DNA of 64,000 nucleotides from Thermodesulfovibrio sp. (GTDB taxonomy: Bacteria; Nitrospirota; Thermodesulfovibrionia; Thermodesulfovibrionales; Thermodesulfovibrionaceae): assembly GCA_020725335.1 (NCBI GenBank), contig DYFF01000003.1, positions 1 to 64,000 on the forward strand. Reading direction: 5' to 3'. The stretch's first letter is position 1. Each line of letters starts with the position of its first letter. The notes under the pieces are model-generated. The model was given only the letters and a program-made list of their open reading frames with translations, had not been told where the DNA came from and ran no database searches. Below, piece by piece: positions 17,653 through 26,952 of this stretch. The position numbers and the translations under genes are program-made.

Positions 17653-18373
17653 TCAGATACGCCTCTTTTATTAACTCTTTCATTTCTCTTACAGCTCTCT
17701 CAATTCCTACTAAAACAGCTCTTGAAATTATGCTATGGCCTATATAAAGGGCTCTTAAACCACTTATTGAAGCTATGGGTTTTACATTAAAGTAATTTAG
17801 TCCATGTCCGGCATTGGTCAGGAGTCCTAAACTTACAGAGTATGAAACAGCATCTTTTATTCTCATAAGTTCATCTATTTGAGTTTTACCTCTGCTGTCT
17901 GAGTAATAACCAGTATGGATTTCTATCATATCTACGCCTATTTCTTTTGAACATTCTATATCTGCTCTTGAGGGATTGATAAATAAACTTACTAATATTC
18001 CTGCATCTTTAATTTTTTTTACAGCTTCTTTGAGATGCTCCTTCAATTCAATTACATTTAAGCCTCCCTCAGTAGTAAGTTCTTGTCTCTTTTCAGGGAC
18101 AATAGTTACCATTTCGGGTTTTGTCATTATAGCTATATTTATCATCTCATCTGTTGCAGCCATTTCAAGATTTAATTCACATGGAACAACTTCTCTTAAA
18201 ATCCTGAGGTCTCTATCTTGTATATGGCGTCTATCTTCTCTTAGGTGAATTGTTATTCCGTCCGCTCCTCCAAGAATTGCTAAATTAGCTGCTGCTACAG
18301 GGTCTGGCTCAAAGGTTTTTCTTGCCTGTCTTACTGTTGCAACATGGTCTACATTTACACCGAGTAATACCAT
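17645..18373 (-). CDS. pdxJ: Pyridoxine 5'-phosphate synthase
   Basis: PdxJ condenses 1-deoxyxylulose 5-phosphate with 3-amino-2-oxopropyl phosphate to pyridoxine 5'-phosphate in the DXP-dependent vitamin B6 route. The sequence LLGVNVDHVATVRQARKT, DGITIHLREDRRHIQD, NLEMAATDEM, PEKRQELTTEGGL and LTNAGHGLNYFNV covers the active site. The 242-residue length is normal. A strong Shine-Dalgarno (TAGGAGGG) lies six bases before the ATG on the minus strand. It makes the PLP precursor that the spt-like enzyme ultimately needs, though this is housekeeping rather than a pathway link. Confidence 0.97.
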   Translation of the reverse strand: MVLLGVNVDHVATVRQARKTFEPDPVAAANLAILGGADGITIHLREDRRHIQDRDLRILREVVPCELNLEMAATDEMINIAIMTKPEMVTIVPEKRQELTTEGGLNVIELKEHLKEAVKKIKDAGILVSLFINPSRADIECSKEIGVDMIEIHTGYYSDSRGKTQIDELMRIKDAVSYSVSLGLLTNAGHGLNYFNVKPIASISGLRALYIGHSIISRAVLVGIERAVREMKELIKEAYLNV

Positions 18374-18442
18374 CGCAACCCTCCTACGAATAAATTTTAA
18401 TTTAAATTCTACAACTTTTAGTCATAATTGGGCAATTTTAGA

Positions 18443-21274
18443 TTATTCTCTACTTTTGATCCATAGAGTGCCACAGGTTGTTCTAAAATCACAGTATTGG
18501 CAGTTTTCTTTGAAATTTTTTGTGGGATAAAAAGGGATATCAAGGTTAACCAATTCATTGATAATACTTTTTAAAATTGATTGTATAATATCCATAGCAT
18601 TCTCTGATGAAATAGACTCTTCTAATGGATTGAATTCTATATCTTTATCAATTTTAGGCTTTCCAATAAGCAGATATATTCCGACTAAGTTATTTAAAGG
18701 AATATTTTTTTCTCTACTAAATCCCAATAGATAAATAGGTATTTGGAGACTTGATATGCTTTTTGAAAGAAGGTGAGTTAAATAGCATGTTTTACCAGAT
18801 CTTAGTTCATTGTTATAAAATTCAAGAATTTCAGGAAGTTTGTCAAATTTTATTTTATAGTTGTCCTTTTTCCCAGAAGTTTTATAATCAATCAGGAATA
18901 TCTTTTCCGAACGTTCTTCTATTATATCTATTCTCCCTGAGATTTTAATTTCTTCGAAAATAATGTTGAATGGCTCTTCTACACCTAATATTTTTAGAGA
19001 GTATTTAGAAATAACATTTAAGTAATATTTCTCAAGAACTTCTCTAACTCTTTTTATAATTTGTTCCTTTATTAGATATAGACTACCAGATATGTAATCT
19101 CCATACCTCTTTTTAAATTCCTCGTCAGTTATTTTCTTTATTAAATCTATTTTTATGTTATGATTATTCAATTTTTTCACATTTTTTAGTCCTTCAAAGA
19201 ATGAGGCAAGCACACCATGAACAATTCTACCCACTTGAGCAGAATCTATCTCTGTTTCTTCTTTATCCTTTAGTCCGAGAAAATAGGAATAATAAAATTT
19301 CAGAGGACATTTCAAATACATATCCATAGAAGATGGACTGTATGATAAATTTTTTAAAAAATCTATATGTTGTTTTTCTTTTTTTATCTCTTTAGGTTTA
19401 TCAGCTGATAAGTTGACTTTGTAGTGAACTACTTGCTTGTTTATTTTTTGAGATTTTTTTTCTCTTTCCCATATTAATTTTTCAATAAATCTTGATTTTT
19501 CTCTCCTTTCATCTCTAACGTAAAACAAATGAACTTGCTCTGCACCATTTATCAGTGTCATAAAATAGTATTCTATTAATTTCTCTCTATCTTTAAAAGT
19601 AGGAAGACCTAAGGCTTCTCTTACCTTTAATGGTAAAACATAGTCTTCATAGATTGGTGGAAAAATTTCTTCGTTTAAATCGATAAAAAAGACATTCTTG
19701 AAATTTAAATTTCTTGTTTCAAGAAAGCCAAGAATTTGTAATCCTTTTATTGGAATGCCTTCAAAGGGTGTTCTTATGTTTCTAATATAATTTTTCAAAA
19801 GGTTAAAATAACCTGAAAAATCATTAAAATTTATATTTTTTAAAAGGGAGTTAGACAGTTCCTCCATTTTGTTAACAACAGTATTATAGAAAGGGAAGAA
19901 AAGAGGATGATATTTAGCTGTGCTTTTTGCATATATAAAGTTGAGTAAACTAATGCATTTTTCAGAAAAATCTCTCACATTACTAATATTAAAAAAAGGT
20001 CTAATGAGGGTATCATGTATATTTTTAATATGTTTCTTTAAATGGGTAAGCTCATACTTTTTTAATCCATCTATGTTGTTGAAAGCCTTATCTAAAATAT
20101 CATCCTCAAGTTCATCTAAAAGCACTGTTATTCCTTCTTCAGAGAGATAGGACTCAAAGCTATGAAATAAAATTCTTGTTACAGTAGGTTCATCTTCAAA
20201 CATAATGTTTTTAACGTATGGATGGAGAACAAACTGAAGATATTCTGATACAGGGAAGAGATATTTGCCGTTTTCCTCTTGAATAAGGCTGTTTAGCATT
20301 ATAGAGAGAGATTCAAAAAAACTCCAAAGGGGAGTTCTAATAACAGGATATCCCATAGATATGTTATATTCATCTTCGCCTAAAAAGGATACACCTTGCT
20401 TTAGAATTGGAAAGAGCAAGTCTTCCGAAGGTAGTACTACCACAGTTTCTTCATTTATCAAGTTTTTCTCTAAAATATTACTTATAGTATAAACTTGTCC
20501 GTGTCTATCAGGACATTCATAAATTTTGATAGAAGGTTCATTTTCTTCAGAAACACTATTATCGTAAATCCATCGGCAAAAATAGCCTGATGTTTGCTCT
20601 TTTTCGAAAATATTTTTTATATTTTCTATGATTTTTTGTTCTGCCTTTGTTAAACCGAAAAATCCACATAATAGTAACAAATCTACTTTCATTAATGTAT
20701 CAAAATTAAGTTGTTCTGCAACTTTTCTATACTTGAAAGCTCTGGTTGATAGTTTTTCTTTTTCAAGCATTAGATAAAATGCATCGTATATTTTTGATAG
20801 GGAACTGTAAAAACTAATCCATGATTCATAATGTTTCAATTTTTGAGCGCTAACATTTTCAATATAGAGTTCTTCAAAAGCTTCGAAAATTTTAATGCCA
20901 AAGGGATAAAATTTTTCAAAATCACTGAATAGATTTTTTTGTTCAAAATCATCATTAAAGGCAGGGAATTTTTGAAATAATTCATATATTAGATATACAC
21001 TTTCAATGATAGAGAGATTTTTAAATTCAGGGAAAATTCTCTCAAAGGTTTGTTCTATAAACTCATCCATTGATAAAACATGAGGAGGAAAGAAACTTTT
21101 TCTAATCCTATCCTTCATGTATTTTAAAAGAAAGTGTTTTGGTCTTTTATTTGGGAAAATTATGGTTATGCGAGAGTAATCTGAGTTATCTTTATTCTTA
21201 GAAATTAAATATTCTGTAATTTTCTCTACCATATTTTCTTTAGGAGATAATGAAAATGTTTCCATTTCAATCAA
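18443..21274 (-). CDS. addB: AddB-type helicase-nuclease subunit with iron-sulfur nuclease domain
   Basis: This 943-residue protein has a degenerate N-terminal helicase domain without a convincing Walker A and a C-terminal RecB-like PD-(D/E)XK nuclease (GRIDIIEE...IFLIDYKTSGK). Four cysteines, C656 (YLKCPLKFYY) and C925/C928/C934 (CQYCDFRTTC), match the [4Fe-4S] staple of AddB nucleases. With AddA, encoded one base upstream, it should process double-strand breaks for RecA loading. LQILGFLETRNLNFKNVFFIDLNE resembles the AddB/RecC-like core. Gene length is somewhat shorter than Bacillus AddB, as in other AddAB-like pairs of Gram-negative bacteria. Confidence 0.82.
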   Translation of the reverse strand: MIEMETFSLSPKENMVEKITEYLISKNKDNSDYSRITIIFPNKRPKHFLLKYMKDRIRKSFFPPHVLSMDEFIEQTFERIFPEFKNLSIIESVYLIYELFQKFPAFNDDFEQKNLFSDFEKFYPFGIKIFEAFEELYIENVSAQKLKHYESWISFYSSLSKIYDAFYLMLEKEKLSTRAFKYRKVAEQLNFDTLMKVDLLLLCGFFGLTKAEQKIIENIKNIFEKEQTSGYFCRWIYDNSVSEENEPSIKIYECPDRHGQVYTISNILEKNLINEETVVVLPSEDLLFPILKQGVSFLGEDEYNISMGYPVIRTPLWSFFESLSIMLNSLIQEENGKYLFPVSEYLQFVLHPYVKNIMFEDEPTVTRILFHSFESYLSEEGITVLLDELEDDILDKAFNNIDGLKKYELTHLKKHIKNIHDTLIRPFFNISNVRDFSEKCISLLNFIYAKSTAKYHPLFFPFYNTVVNKMEELSNSLLKNINFNDFSGYFNLLKNYIRNIRTPFEGIPIKGLQILGFLETRNLNFKNVFFIDLNEEIFPPIYEDYVLPLKVREALGLPTFKDREKLIEYYFMTLINGAEQVHLFYVRDERREKSRFIEKLIWEREKKSQKINKQVVHYKVNLSADKPKEIKKEKQHIDFLKNLSYSPSSMDMYLKCPLKFYYSYFLGLKDKEETEIDSAQVGRIVHGVLASFFEGLKNVKKLNNHNIKIDLIKKITDEEFKKRYGDYISGSLYLIKEQIIKRVREVLEKYYLNVISKYSLKILGVEEPFNIIFEEIKISGRIDIIEERSEKIFLIDYKTSGKKDNYKIKFDKLPEILEFYNNELRSGKTCYLTHLLSKSISSLQIPIYLLGFSREKNIPLNNLVGIYLLIGKPKIDKDIEFNPLEESISSENAMDIIQSILKSIINELVNLDIPFYPTKNFKENCQYCDFRTTCGTLWIKSRE

Positions 21275-21275
21275 T

Positions 21276-24200
21276 TCATACCCTCTTTAATTTGTTTTTA
21301 TAGGAAAAATAAATTAATCCCTCTAATTTTTTATTAGGATATATTTCTCCTAAAAGTTCTAAATATTTGCTTATTTGCTCTAAAGCTTTTTCTTCATCTG
21401 AAGTAGCACCAAATTTGAATTCTAAAAGTGTAATTTTATCCCTATCAACCACCAATCTATCAACTCTATAGAGATTACCCTCATTGTCTACAATCTCTTT
21501 TTCTGTAAAGACTTCTCTGCCTTCTAATGGCATAAAGTACTGTTTCAGTTTTTGATTTTTTAGAATACTCATTATAATTTCAAGAATTTGCTCAACATCA
21601 AATAAGCTTTTTAGTTCAAAATTCAATTTTTCAATTTTTTCCTTTATTCCCTCTATTAGAATTTCCTCATTGTCATAATCAACATAAATTATTGTTGAAA
21701 TAATTTTATGTAAGAAATCTCCTCGTTTTATTTCCTGAGTATTTTTAGCCTCATTTCTATATGAATAATCTTTTGATAACAAAGCTGTATCTGAAATTAA
21801 ATGTCTAATTTCAAAAGATGGGTCTTCATAATCTTTTTTTTCATCTTGAATTTTTGCAATATATTTCTCTTCAGGAGTGTTTATTTTAAAAAGACATTTT
21901 ACTACATCATTTTTGTTCGGACAAGGTTTACTATCCTCTTTTTTCTTTTTTTTGCATGGAATAGCAATATATAGAGTATCCTTTGCTCTTGTTAGAGCTA
22001 CGTAAAGTTTATTTAGTGTCTCAGCGTAATTTCTATTATAAGATTCCTCTCTAATATCTTTTAAGTCTTCAGAATAGACGTTGTCTAAAGCTTTTTTGTG
22101 TGGTAATCTCAAAAATTCACCATTATGAAATATAATTTTGTCAGGGTCTATACTATCCATATCAGTCCACAATACAACAGCAGGGAATTCAAGTCCCTTT
22201 GCCTTATGAACTGTCATTAGAGTTATAGCATCTTTTCCAAAGGGTTTACTTGTATCCCAAAAGGTTAAATCCTCGTCACCACTTGTTTCATAAAATTCAA
22301 TGAAATTCTTCAATCCACCACCATTTCCCTCAAAAGAAAGTAATATTTCTAAAAATTTAATTAGAGCTCCTTGTTCTTCTGGGAAGACTTCAAATAGTCT
22401 AAATCTGTTATATATTTCACTTACAAGATCGTAGAGGGGTAAATATCCTACTTTCTTTAATAATTCTTCAAAAAAGGCTTCCCAAATTTGGGGAAATTGT
22501 TCTCTAAATTTAATATAGTATGGCTTTTCATCAAAATTTTTATGTTTATAAATATTGCAGGAAAAAAGAAAGTTTTCTAAATCGGTAAGCCAGGTTTCAT
22601 GAAACTTTTTACAATTTCTCTTAGCAATTTCTCCAAGTAAAAAAGTAGAAAAAGAGAAATTATCTAAAGGGGAATGAAGAAATTTTAATAAAAAGATTAA
22701 TTCTGAAATTATTTTCCTATTTCTTATATCAAGGCTGCTGTAGGAAATAAAATCTATTCCTTTTTCATTTAACCATGTACTAAGCTGATTTATTGTATCA
22801 TTCTTGAAAGCTAAAACTGCAATGTTTCTATTTGAAAAACCATGTTCTTTTTTAAGTTTTTCTATTAAATTAATGAAGGATTCTTTTTGTATCTCCTCCA
22901 TTTCCTCTTTATATTCAATTCTTTCAATTTTAACAAATCCTAAATCCTTTAAATCCTCTCTTGCATCCTGTTCACAATCATAAAGCCCTGATAAACCTAA
23001 AGGTAAAGGAATATCCTCCTTACAAAAAATCTCCTTTTTTTTAGATTCTTTTTGTAAATATTCTTTGAGTTCTTTTTTGAAAAACTCCTTAACAAAATCG
23101 AGAATTTTCTTGCCTGAACGATAGTTCTGCTTTAGATTTTGAATTTTATATTTTTCAACAGAGGGAATCTGTTTTGGTTTTTCGGCTTCCCTAATTAAAT
23201 TTACCATTATGGAGTAGTCAGCACCTCTAAAACCATATATAGCTTGTTTAGTATCACCTACTAATAGAAGGCTCCCTCCTTCTGAAAGAGAATTTTCAAT
23301 GAGAATTTTTAGGTTTTGCCATTGTACTGGCGATGTATCTTGAAATTCATCTATGAAATAATGATAAATTCTTTCACCAAGTTTTATATATATTTCAGGA
23401 ATTGATAGATAAGCTATTTTTTCTCTTATAAGTTGATTAATATCTTCTATGAAAATTTTTTGTTCTTTTATTTTTAGATTACGTAAAGTTTCTTCAAAAC
23501 TTAAAAATACCAGGATATATGGAATCATATATGTCTTCGAGTAATAATTGACATAAATTGCAGATGCTTTTTTGAGATCTTCCCATAGAATCTTTAATTC
23601 GTCAGTTGGATTAGATATGGGAATTTTATTAAAAGTAGCATCAAATATTTTATTATAGTGTTCATTCATGATACTTTCTAATATCTGAGGTAAATTCCTG
23701 TTTTTGTGAAAACTTAGGCCACTTTTTTGAGCTTCGGTGTAAAATCTCGTAGCTACATTCTTTAGATTATTTTTTGCTTTTTCAAATTCATTAAGACAAT
23801 ATCTAATTTTCTGAATAGTATTCTCCTCTAATCTATCTGTGCTTTTAGATGTAATCCTATGCAAATTTTTCAATTCTTTAAATATCTTTTTGCTTGGATT
23901 CCATGGATAGCTGGAATCTGATGAAAGCGTATCTTCAATAAATTCAATCAGTTGCATAAATGAGTAGGTTAATGCTGATTTTTCATTAAATCTACCTAAA
24001 AAGATTTCAAAGGCACGCTTTAAAAAATTTTCATTATTCATGAGAATATCAAAATCTCCAGGATAACCAAATTTTAATGCTTCAGCCTTGAATATTTTTG
24101 TTAAAAAACTATCTATGGTTCTTACTTGAAATTCTGAGTAATTATTAAGAATGCTATTTATGACATGCTCAGATTTTTGCTTTATTTCCTCGACAGAAAG

Positions 24201-24455
24201 CCCGAGATGTTCAAATTCTTTCAGAGCATCATCTTTGCCAAAATAGAGAGCTTTGAGCCACTCAATAATTTTTTCCTTTATTTCTATTGCAGCATTGTTA
24301 GAAAAAGTTATGGCAAGGATATTTTTTAGGTTATTATGTTTTATTGAATCGGAAAGCAAGAACTCAACATAGGTCTTGGTGAGAAAATAGGTTTTTCCAC
24401 TTCCCGCTGATGCTTTTACAATTGTTAGATAGGGAAATTTTCTCTTTTCAGTCAT
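21276..24455 (-). CDS. addA: AddA-type UvrD/RecB family helicase-nuclease
   Basis: The 1059-residue SF1 helicase shows all motifs: Walker A KASAGSGKTYFLT (14-26), motif Ia AITFSNNAA, motif II FIDEFQDTSPVQW, motif III LLVGDTKQAIYGFRGAD, motif IV LKQNYRS, motif V MTVHKAKGLEFPAVVLW and motif VI LYVALTRAKDTLY. The C-terminus has the nuclease residues D and E-x-K (YRVDRLVV...LLEFKFG). It forms the AddAB/RecBCD-like break-resection complex with the gene next to it. A TATAAT on the minus strand (24481-24476) lies 20 bases before the ATG; no strong Shine-Dalgarno is seen. It heads the leftward repair operon. Confidence 0.88.
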   Translation of the reverse strand: MTEKRKFPYLTIVKASAGSGKTYFLTKTYVEFLLSDSIKHNNLKNILAITFSNNAAIEIKEKIIEWLKALYFGKDDALKEFEHLGLSVEEIKQKSEHVINSILNNYSEFQVRTIDSFLTKIFKAEALKFGYPGDFDILMNNENFLKRAFEIFLGRFNEKSALTYSFMQLIEFIEDTLSSDSSYPWNPSKKIFKELKNLHRITSKSTDRLEENTIQKIRYCLNEFEKAKNNLKNVATRFYTEAQKSGLSFHKNRNLPQILESIMNEHYNKIFDATFNKIPISNPTDELKILWEDLKKASAIYVNYYSKTYMIPYILVFLSFEETLRNLKIKEQKIFIEDINQLIREKIAYLSIPEIYIKLGERIYHYFIDEFQDTSPVQWQNLKILIENSLSEGGSLLLVGDTKQAIYGFRGADYSIMVNLIREAEKPKQIPSVEKYKIQNLKQNYRSGKKILDFVKEFFKKELKEYLQKESKKKEIFCKEDIPLPLGLSGLYDCEQDAREDLKDLGFVKIERIEYKEEMEEIQKESFINLIEKLKKEHGFSNRNIAVLAFKNDTINQLSTWLNEKGIDFISYSSLDIRNRKIISELIFLLKFLHSPLDNFSFSTFLLGEIAKRNCKKFHETWLTDLENFLFSCNIYKHKNFDEKPYYIKFREQFPQIWEAFFEELLKKVGYLPLYDLVSEIYNRFRLFEVFPEEQGALIKFLEILLSFEGNGGGLKNFIEFYETSGDEDLTFWDTSKPFGKDAITLMTVHKAKGLEFPAVVLWTDMDSIDPDKIIFHNGEFLRLPHKKALDNVYSEDLKDIREESYNRNYAETLNKLYVALTRAKDTLYIAIPCKKKKKEDSKPCPNKNDVVKCLFKINTPEEKYIAKIQDEKKDYEDPSFEIRHLISDTALLSKDYSYRNEAKNTQEIKRGDFLHKIISTIIYVDYDNEEILIEGIKEKIEKLNFELKSLFDVEQILEIIMSILKNQKLKQYFMPLEGREVFTEKEIVDNEGNLYRVDRLVVDRDKITLLEFKFGATSDEEKALEQISKYLELLGEIYPNKKLEGLIYFSYKNKLKRV

Positions 24456-24620
24456 TTTTAATAACTCTTAATTTAATTATACACACCAGTAGTGCCAGAT
24501 GTATAGCTTTATATATTTTAGAAAGTTCCATCATATAAATTTCAATGAAAAGCTGAGAAATAGTTAAGTCATATAGAGATTATTAAGGAGATTTACTTTT
24601 GGAATTGATTTGAAATTTAA

Positions 24621-24702
24621 TGCCGAAGGCGGGACTCGAACCCGCACGGGTTTCCCCACACGCCCCTCAAACGTGCGTGTCTACCAGTTCCACCACTTCG
24701 GC
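24621..24702 (-). tRNA. tRNA-Leu (anticodon GAG)
   Basis: On the minus strand the 82-base gene folds with acceptor stem GCCGAAG/CTTCGGC, T-arm GCGGGTTCGAGTCCCGC, a long leucine-type variable arm, and an anticodon arm CACGT/GCGTG closing the loop TTGAGGG. The anticodon is GAG, reading CUU and CUC. The 3' CCA is not encoded; the base after the acceptor stem is the A73 discriminator expected for leucine. A TATTAT box ends seven bases before the 5' end. It lies alone between the addA operon and the stator operon. Confidence 0.95.
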
Positions 24703-25008
24703 TAATTATAATAATAGCAAGAAATAATCCAGAATTTCAACTGTTGCCTCATTTAAAATGATAAAGATATGCATAAAAAATTTCTCTTCCCTTTTATAAT
24801 TATTTCCTTAGATTTTCTTGCCTATTCTTTTAGTAAAACTTTCTCTAATAGATTATCCTATTTTTGAGCTTGATTAAATGTTTTCTCTTAGAGGCTTGTA
24901 TTTTCGTTTAGATTTCTTATTTGAGAAAACGACTACTTTTCATTTAGATTTTTGATGAGGCAATTCGACCTCTTGATTTAAGAATTAAATAATTATATAC
25001 TTTACCTA
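24703..25008. other. AT-rich intergenic region before the stator operon
   Basis: This 306-base region has no ORF or hairpin terminator that I can support. It holds the presumed tRNA promoter at its left end and the stator-operon promoter at its right end; the middle is AT-rich without recognisable repeats. Confidence 0.6.
24973..25001 (+). promoter_or_regulatory. Sigma-70-like promoter of the stator operon
   Basis: TTGATT (24973-24978) is separated by 17 bases from TATACT (24996-25001), and the ATG of the first MotA gene follows seven bases later. The predicted start site therefore falls at the start codon, and no Shine-Dalgarno precedes it. Confidence 0.6.
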
Positions 25009-25770
25009 ATGGATTTAATTGCACTCTTAGGATTAATAATAGGTATTAGTGCTATTATTGTAGGAAATCTCGTTGAAGGAGGCACTACAGGGCACTTAGT
25101 TCAACTTGCTGCTGCAATCATTGTATTTGGAGGTACTTTAGGAGCAGTTCTTCTGAGTTTTTCCTTAAAGGATTTAAAAATTGCTATTAACTCACTAAAG
25201 TTAATCTTTTTTAATAAAAAACTTTCCTATGAAGATACAATTGATACAATACTTGAGTTGCTTGTTCTTGCCAGACGAAGAGGACTTTTAGCTTTGCAAA
25301 ACGAGTTGGAAAATGTCAAAGACCCCTTTCTAAAAAGAGGTCTTACATATATCATTGATGGATTAAGCGGTGATTTAATAAAAGAGGCATTAGAAAGAGA
25401 AATATTAGCTTATGAAGATATGATGAAAAGGGCATCAAAGGTTTTTGAATCAGCCGGAGGTTACGCACCCACAATAGGAATTATTGGAGCAATCTTAGGA
25501 TTAATACATGTTCTAAAAAATGTAACAGACCCTACGAAGATAGGTATTGGTATAGCTACTGCTTTCGTTGCGACAATATATGGAGTCGGTTCTGCTAATC
25601 TTTTATTTATTCCAATTAGTAAGCGTATTATTAATAAAATCGAAGAAGAAGTTATTCTTATGGAACTAATGATAGAGGGTATTCTTGGTATAGAAGCTGG
25701 GATGAATCCATACTATTTGAGGGCTAAGTTAGAATCTTTCATTAGAGAAAGACAGAAAGAAAGAATATGA
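25009..25770 (+). CDS. Flagellar stator protein, MotA/PomA family (short form)
   Basis: A 253-residue MotA/TolQ-type channel protein with four hydrophobic helices (about 5-25, 32-52, 150-170, 182-202) and the conserved GGYAPTIGIIGAILGLIHVL and GVGSANLLFIPIS. It resembles the short PomA/MotC branch more than E. coli MotA. With the next gene it forms an ion-driven stator around the flagellar rotor. It starts the five-gene stator operon and overlaps the MotB-type gene by four bases. Whether H+ or Na+ drives it cannot be told from sequence alone. Confidence 0.9.
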   Translation: MDLIALLGLIIGISAIIVGNLVEGGTTGHLVQLAAAIIVFGGTLGAVLLSFSLKDLKIAINSLKLIFFNKKLSYEDTIDTILELLVLARRRGLLALQNELENVKDPFLKRGLTYIIDGLSGDLIKEALEREILAYEDMMKRASKVFESAGGYAPTIGIIGAILGLIHVLKNVTDPTKIGIGIATAFVATIYGVGSANLLFIPISKRIINKIEEEVILMELMIEGILGIEAGMNPYYLRAKLESFIRERQKERI

Positions 25771-26408
25771 GGTTAAGAAAAAATTCCCCAAAAGAAGAAG
25801 ATAATACTCATAGATGGTTAATCTCTTACTCTGACTTTCTAACTCTGTTATTTACTTTTTTTGTTGCTCTTTTTTCACTATCTACAATGGATTTATGGAA
25901 AGCAGAAAAATTTACAGGTTCTTTAAGAAAAGCTTTTAAAGTAATAGACGAACCTATACCCTTTGAAGAAGACAGAAACAAAGCTGTAATTGAAGATTTA
26001 AAAAAGCTCCTAAACGACATATCAGGAGCGGAAGTCAAATCAGATATTAGAGGTATTATAATTAATCTTCCAAGTTCTCTATTATTTGATTCAGGTTCTG
26101 CTCAACTCAAACAGGAATCAATAGATGTTTTAAAGAGAATTACAGAATACTTTAGAACTTTTCCAAACAAAATCTTAATTGAAGGACATACTGATAATAT
26201 ACCCCTCTCCTCCAATGCAATTTACAAATCAAATTGGGAGTTATCAGCAGCGAGAGCTTCTTCAGTTTTACATTTTTTAATTCAAATGGGGCTTTCTCCC
26301 GATAGATTTACAATAGCTGGATATGGTGAATATAGACCCATAGAGTCAAATGAAACTGCTGAAGGAAGAGCTAAAAACAGAAGAGTTGAACTTATAATTT
26401 TACGATAA
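25767..26408 (+). CDS. Flagellar stator protein, MotB/PomB family
   Basis: This 213-residue protein has a short N-terminus, one membrane helix containing the ion-carrying aspartate D23 (LISYSDFLTLLFTFFVALF), a plug region, and a C-terminal OmpA-like peptidoglycan-binding domain (IEGHTDNIPLSS, NWELSAARASSVLHFL, GYGEYRPIESNETAEGRAKNRRVEL). It pairs with the upstream MotA-type subunit. Both fit the MotC/MotD-like class of second stators. A TATAAT just after the stop (26410-26415) could be an internal promoter for the PilZ gene. Confidence 0.9.
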   Translation: MRLRKNSPKEEDNTHRWLISYSDFLTLLFTFFVALFSLSTMDLWKAEKFTGSLRKAFKVIDEPIPFEEDRNKAVIEDLKKLLNDISGAEVKSDIRGIIINLPSSLLFDSGSAQLKQESIDVLKRITEYFRTFPNKILIEGHTDNIPLSSNAIYKSNWELSAARASSVLHFLIQMGLSPDRFTIAGYGEYRPIESNETAEGRAKNRRVELIILR

Positions 26409-26442
26409 TTATAATAGAAAGAATAATTTCGGAGAGAATTAA

Positions 26443-26952
26443 ATGAGAGAATTTTCAAGAGTTGAGGCATATATACCTTTAGGTATAAGAGTTTTATCAG
26501 AAACAGAGAAAGGTAGGGTTAAAGCAAGACTCTCTGGAGACATAACCTTTATAATGACAAAACCTGCTGAAGAACCCTCTGATAGAGCCCTTGCAGAATG
26601 GTTAAAAATCATAAATCAAAAAATTGATTTTCTTATTAGTTTAATAACCATGGAACAGCAGGGATTTTCTTCTTTACCCTTAAATAAAGTAGATATAAGT
26701 GGTGGAGGAATGAGTTTTCTGTCAGACTATCCTTATGAAACAGGAGATTTATTAGAATTAAAAATGGTCATAGAGAATCCTGCTCCCTTAGCACTTTATG
26801 TTTATGGAGAGGTTGTTAATTGTGAAAGAATGGAAAATGTTTTTAAAATTGGTGTAAAATTTGTCAATATAGATGAAGAAGTTAGAGACCAGATAGTAAA
26901 ATTTGTTTTTCATAGACAAAGACAAATTATAAGACAAAAGAGGGAATTATAA
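26443..26952 (+). CDS. PilZ-domain protein in the stator operon
   Basis: The 169-residue protein ends in a PilZ domain with the D-x-S-x-x-G motif at 84-89 (VDISGGG) and the strands DLLELKMVI and VFKIGVKFVNI. The RxxxR c-di-GMP motif is not clearly present; the N-terminus instead reads FSRVEAYIPLGIRV, like PilZ-related N-terminal segments, and a helical insert (about 47-72) separates the halves. Placed between two stator pairs, it is a candidate to tune stator function or c-di-GMP response, similar in concept to YcgR or FlgZ. Binding is uncertain without the arginine motif. A GGAGAG Shine-Dalgarno precedes the ATG. Confidence 0.75.
   Translation: MREFSRVEAYIPLGIRVLSETEKGRVKARLSGDITFIMTKPAEEPSDRALAEWLKIINQKIDFLISLITMEQQGFSSLPLNKVDISGGGMSFLSDYPYETGDLLELKMVIENPAPLALYVYGEVVNCERMENVFKIGVKFVNIDEEVRDQIVKFVFHRQRQIIRQKREL

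Noticed and set aside
24961-24995. Operator-like GAGG...CCTC palindrome upstream of the stator operon
   Set aside because: Only four base pairs match on each side and the inner bases do not pair, so chance is likely.
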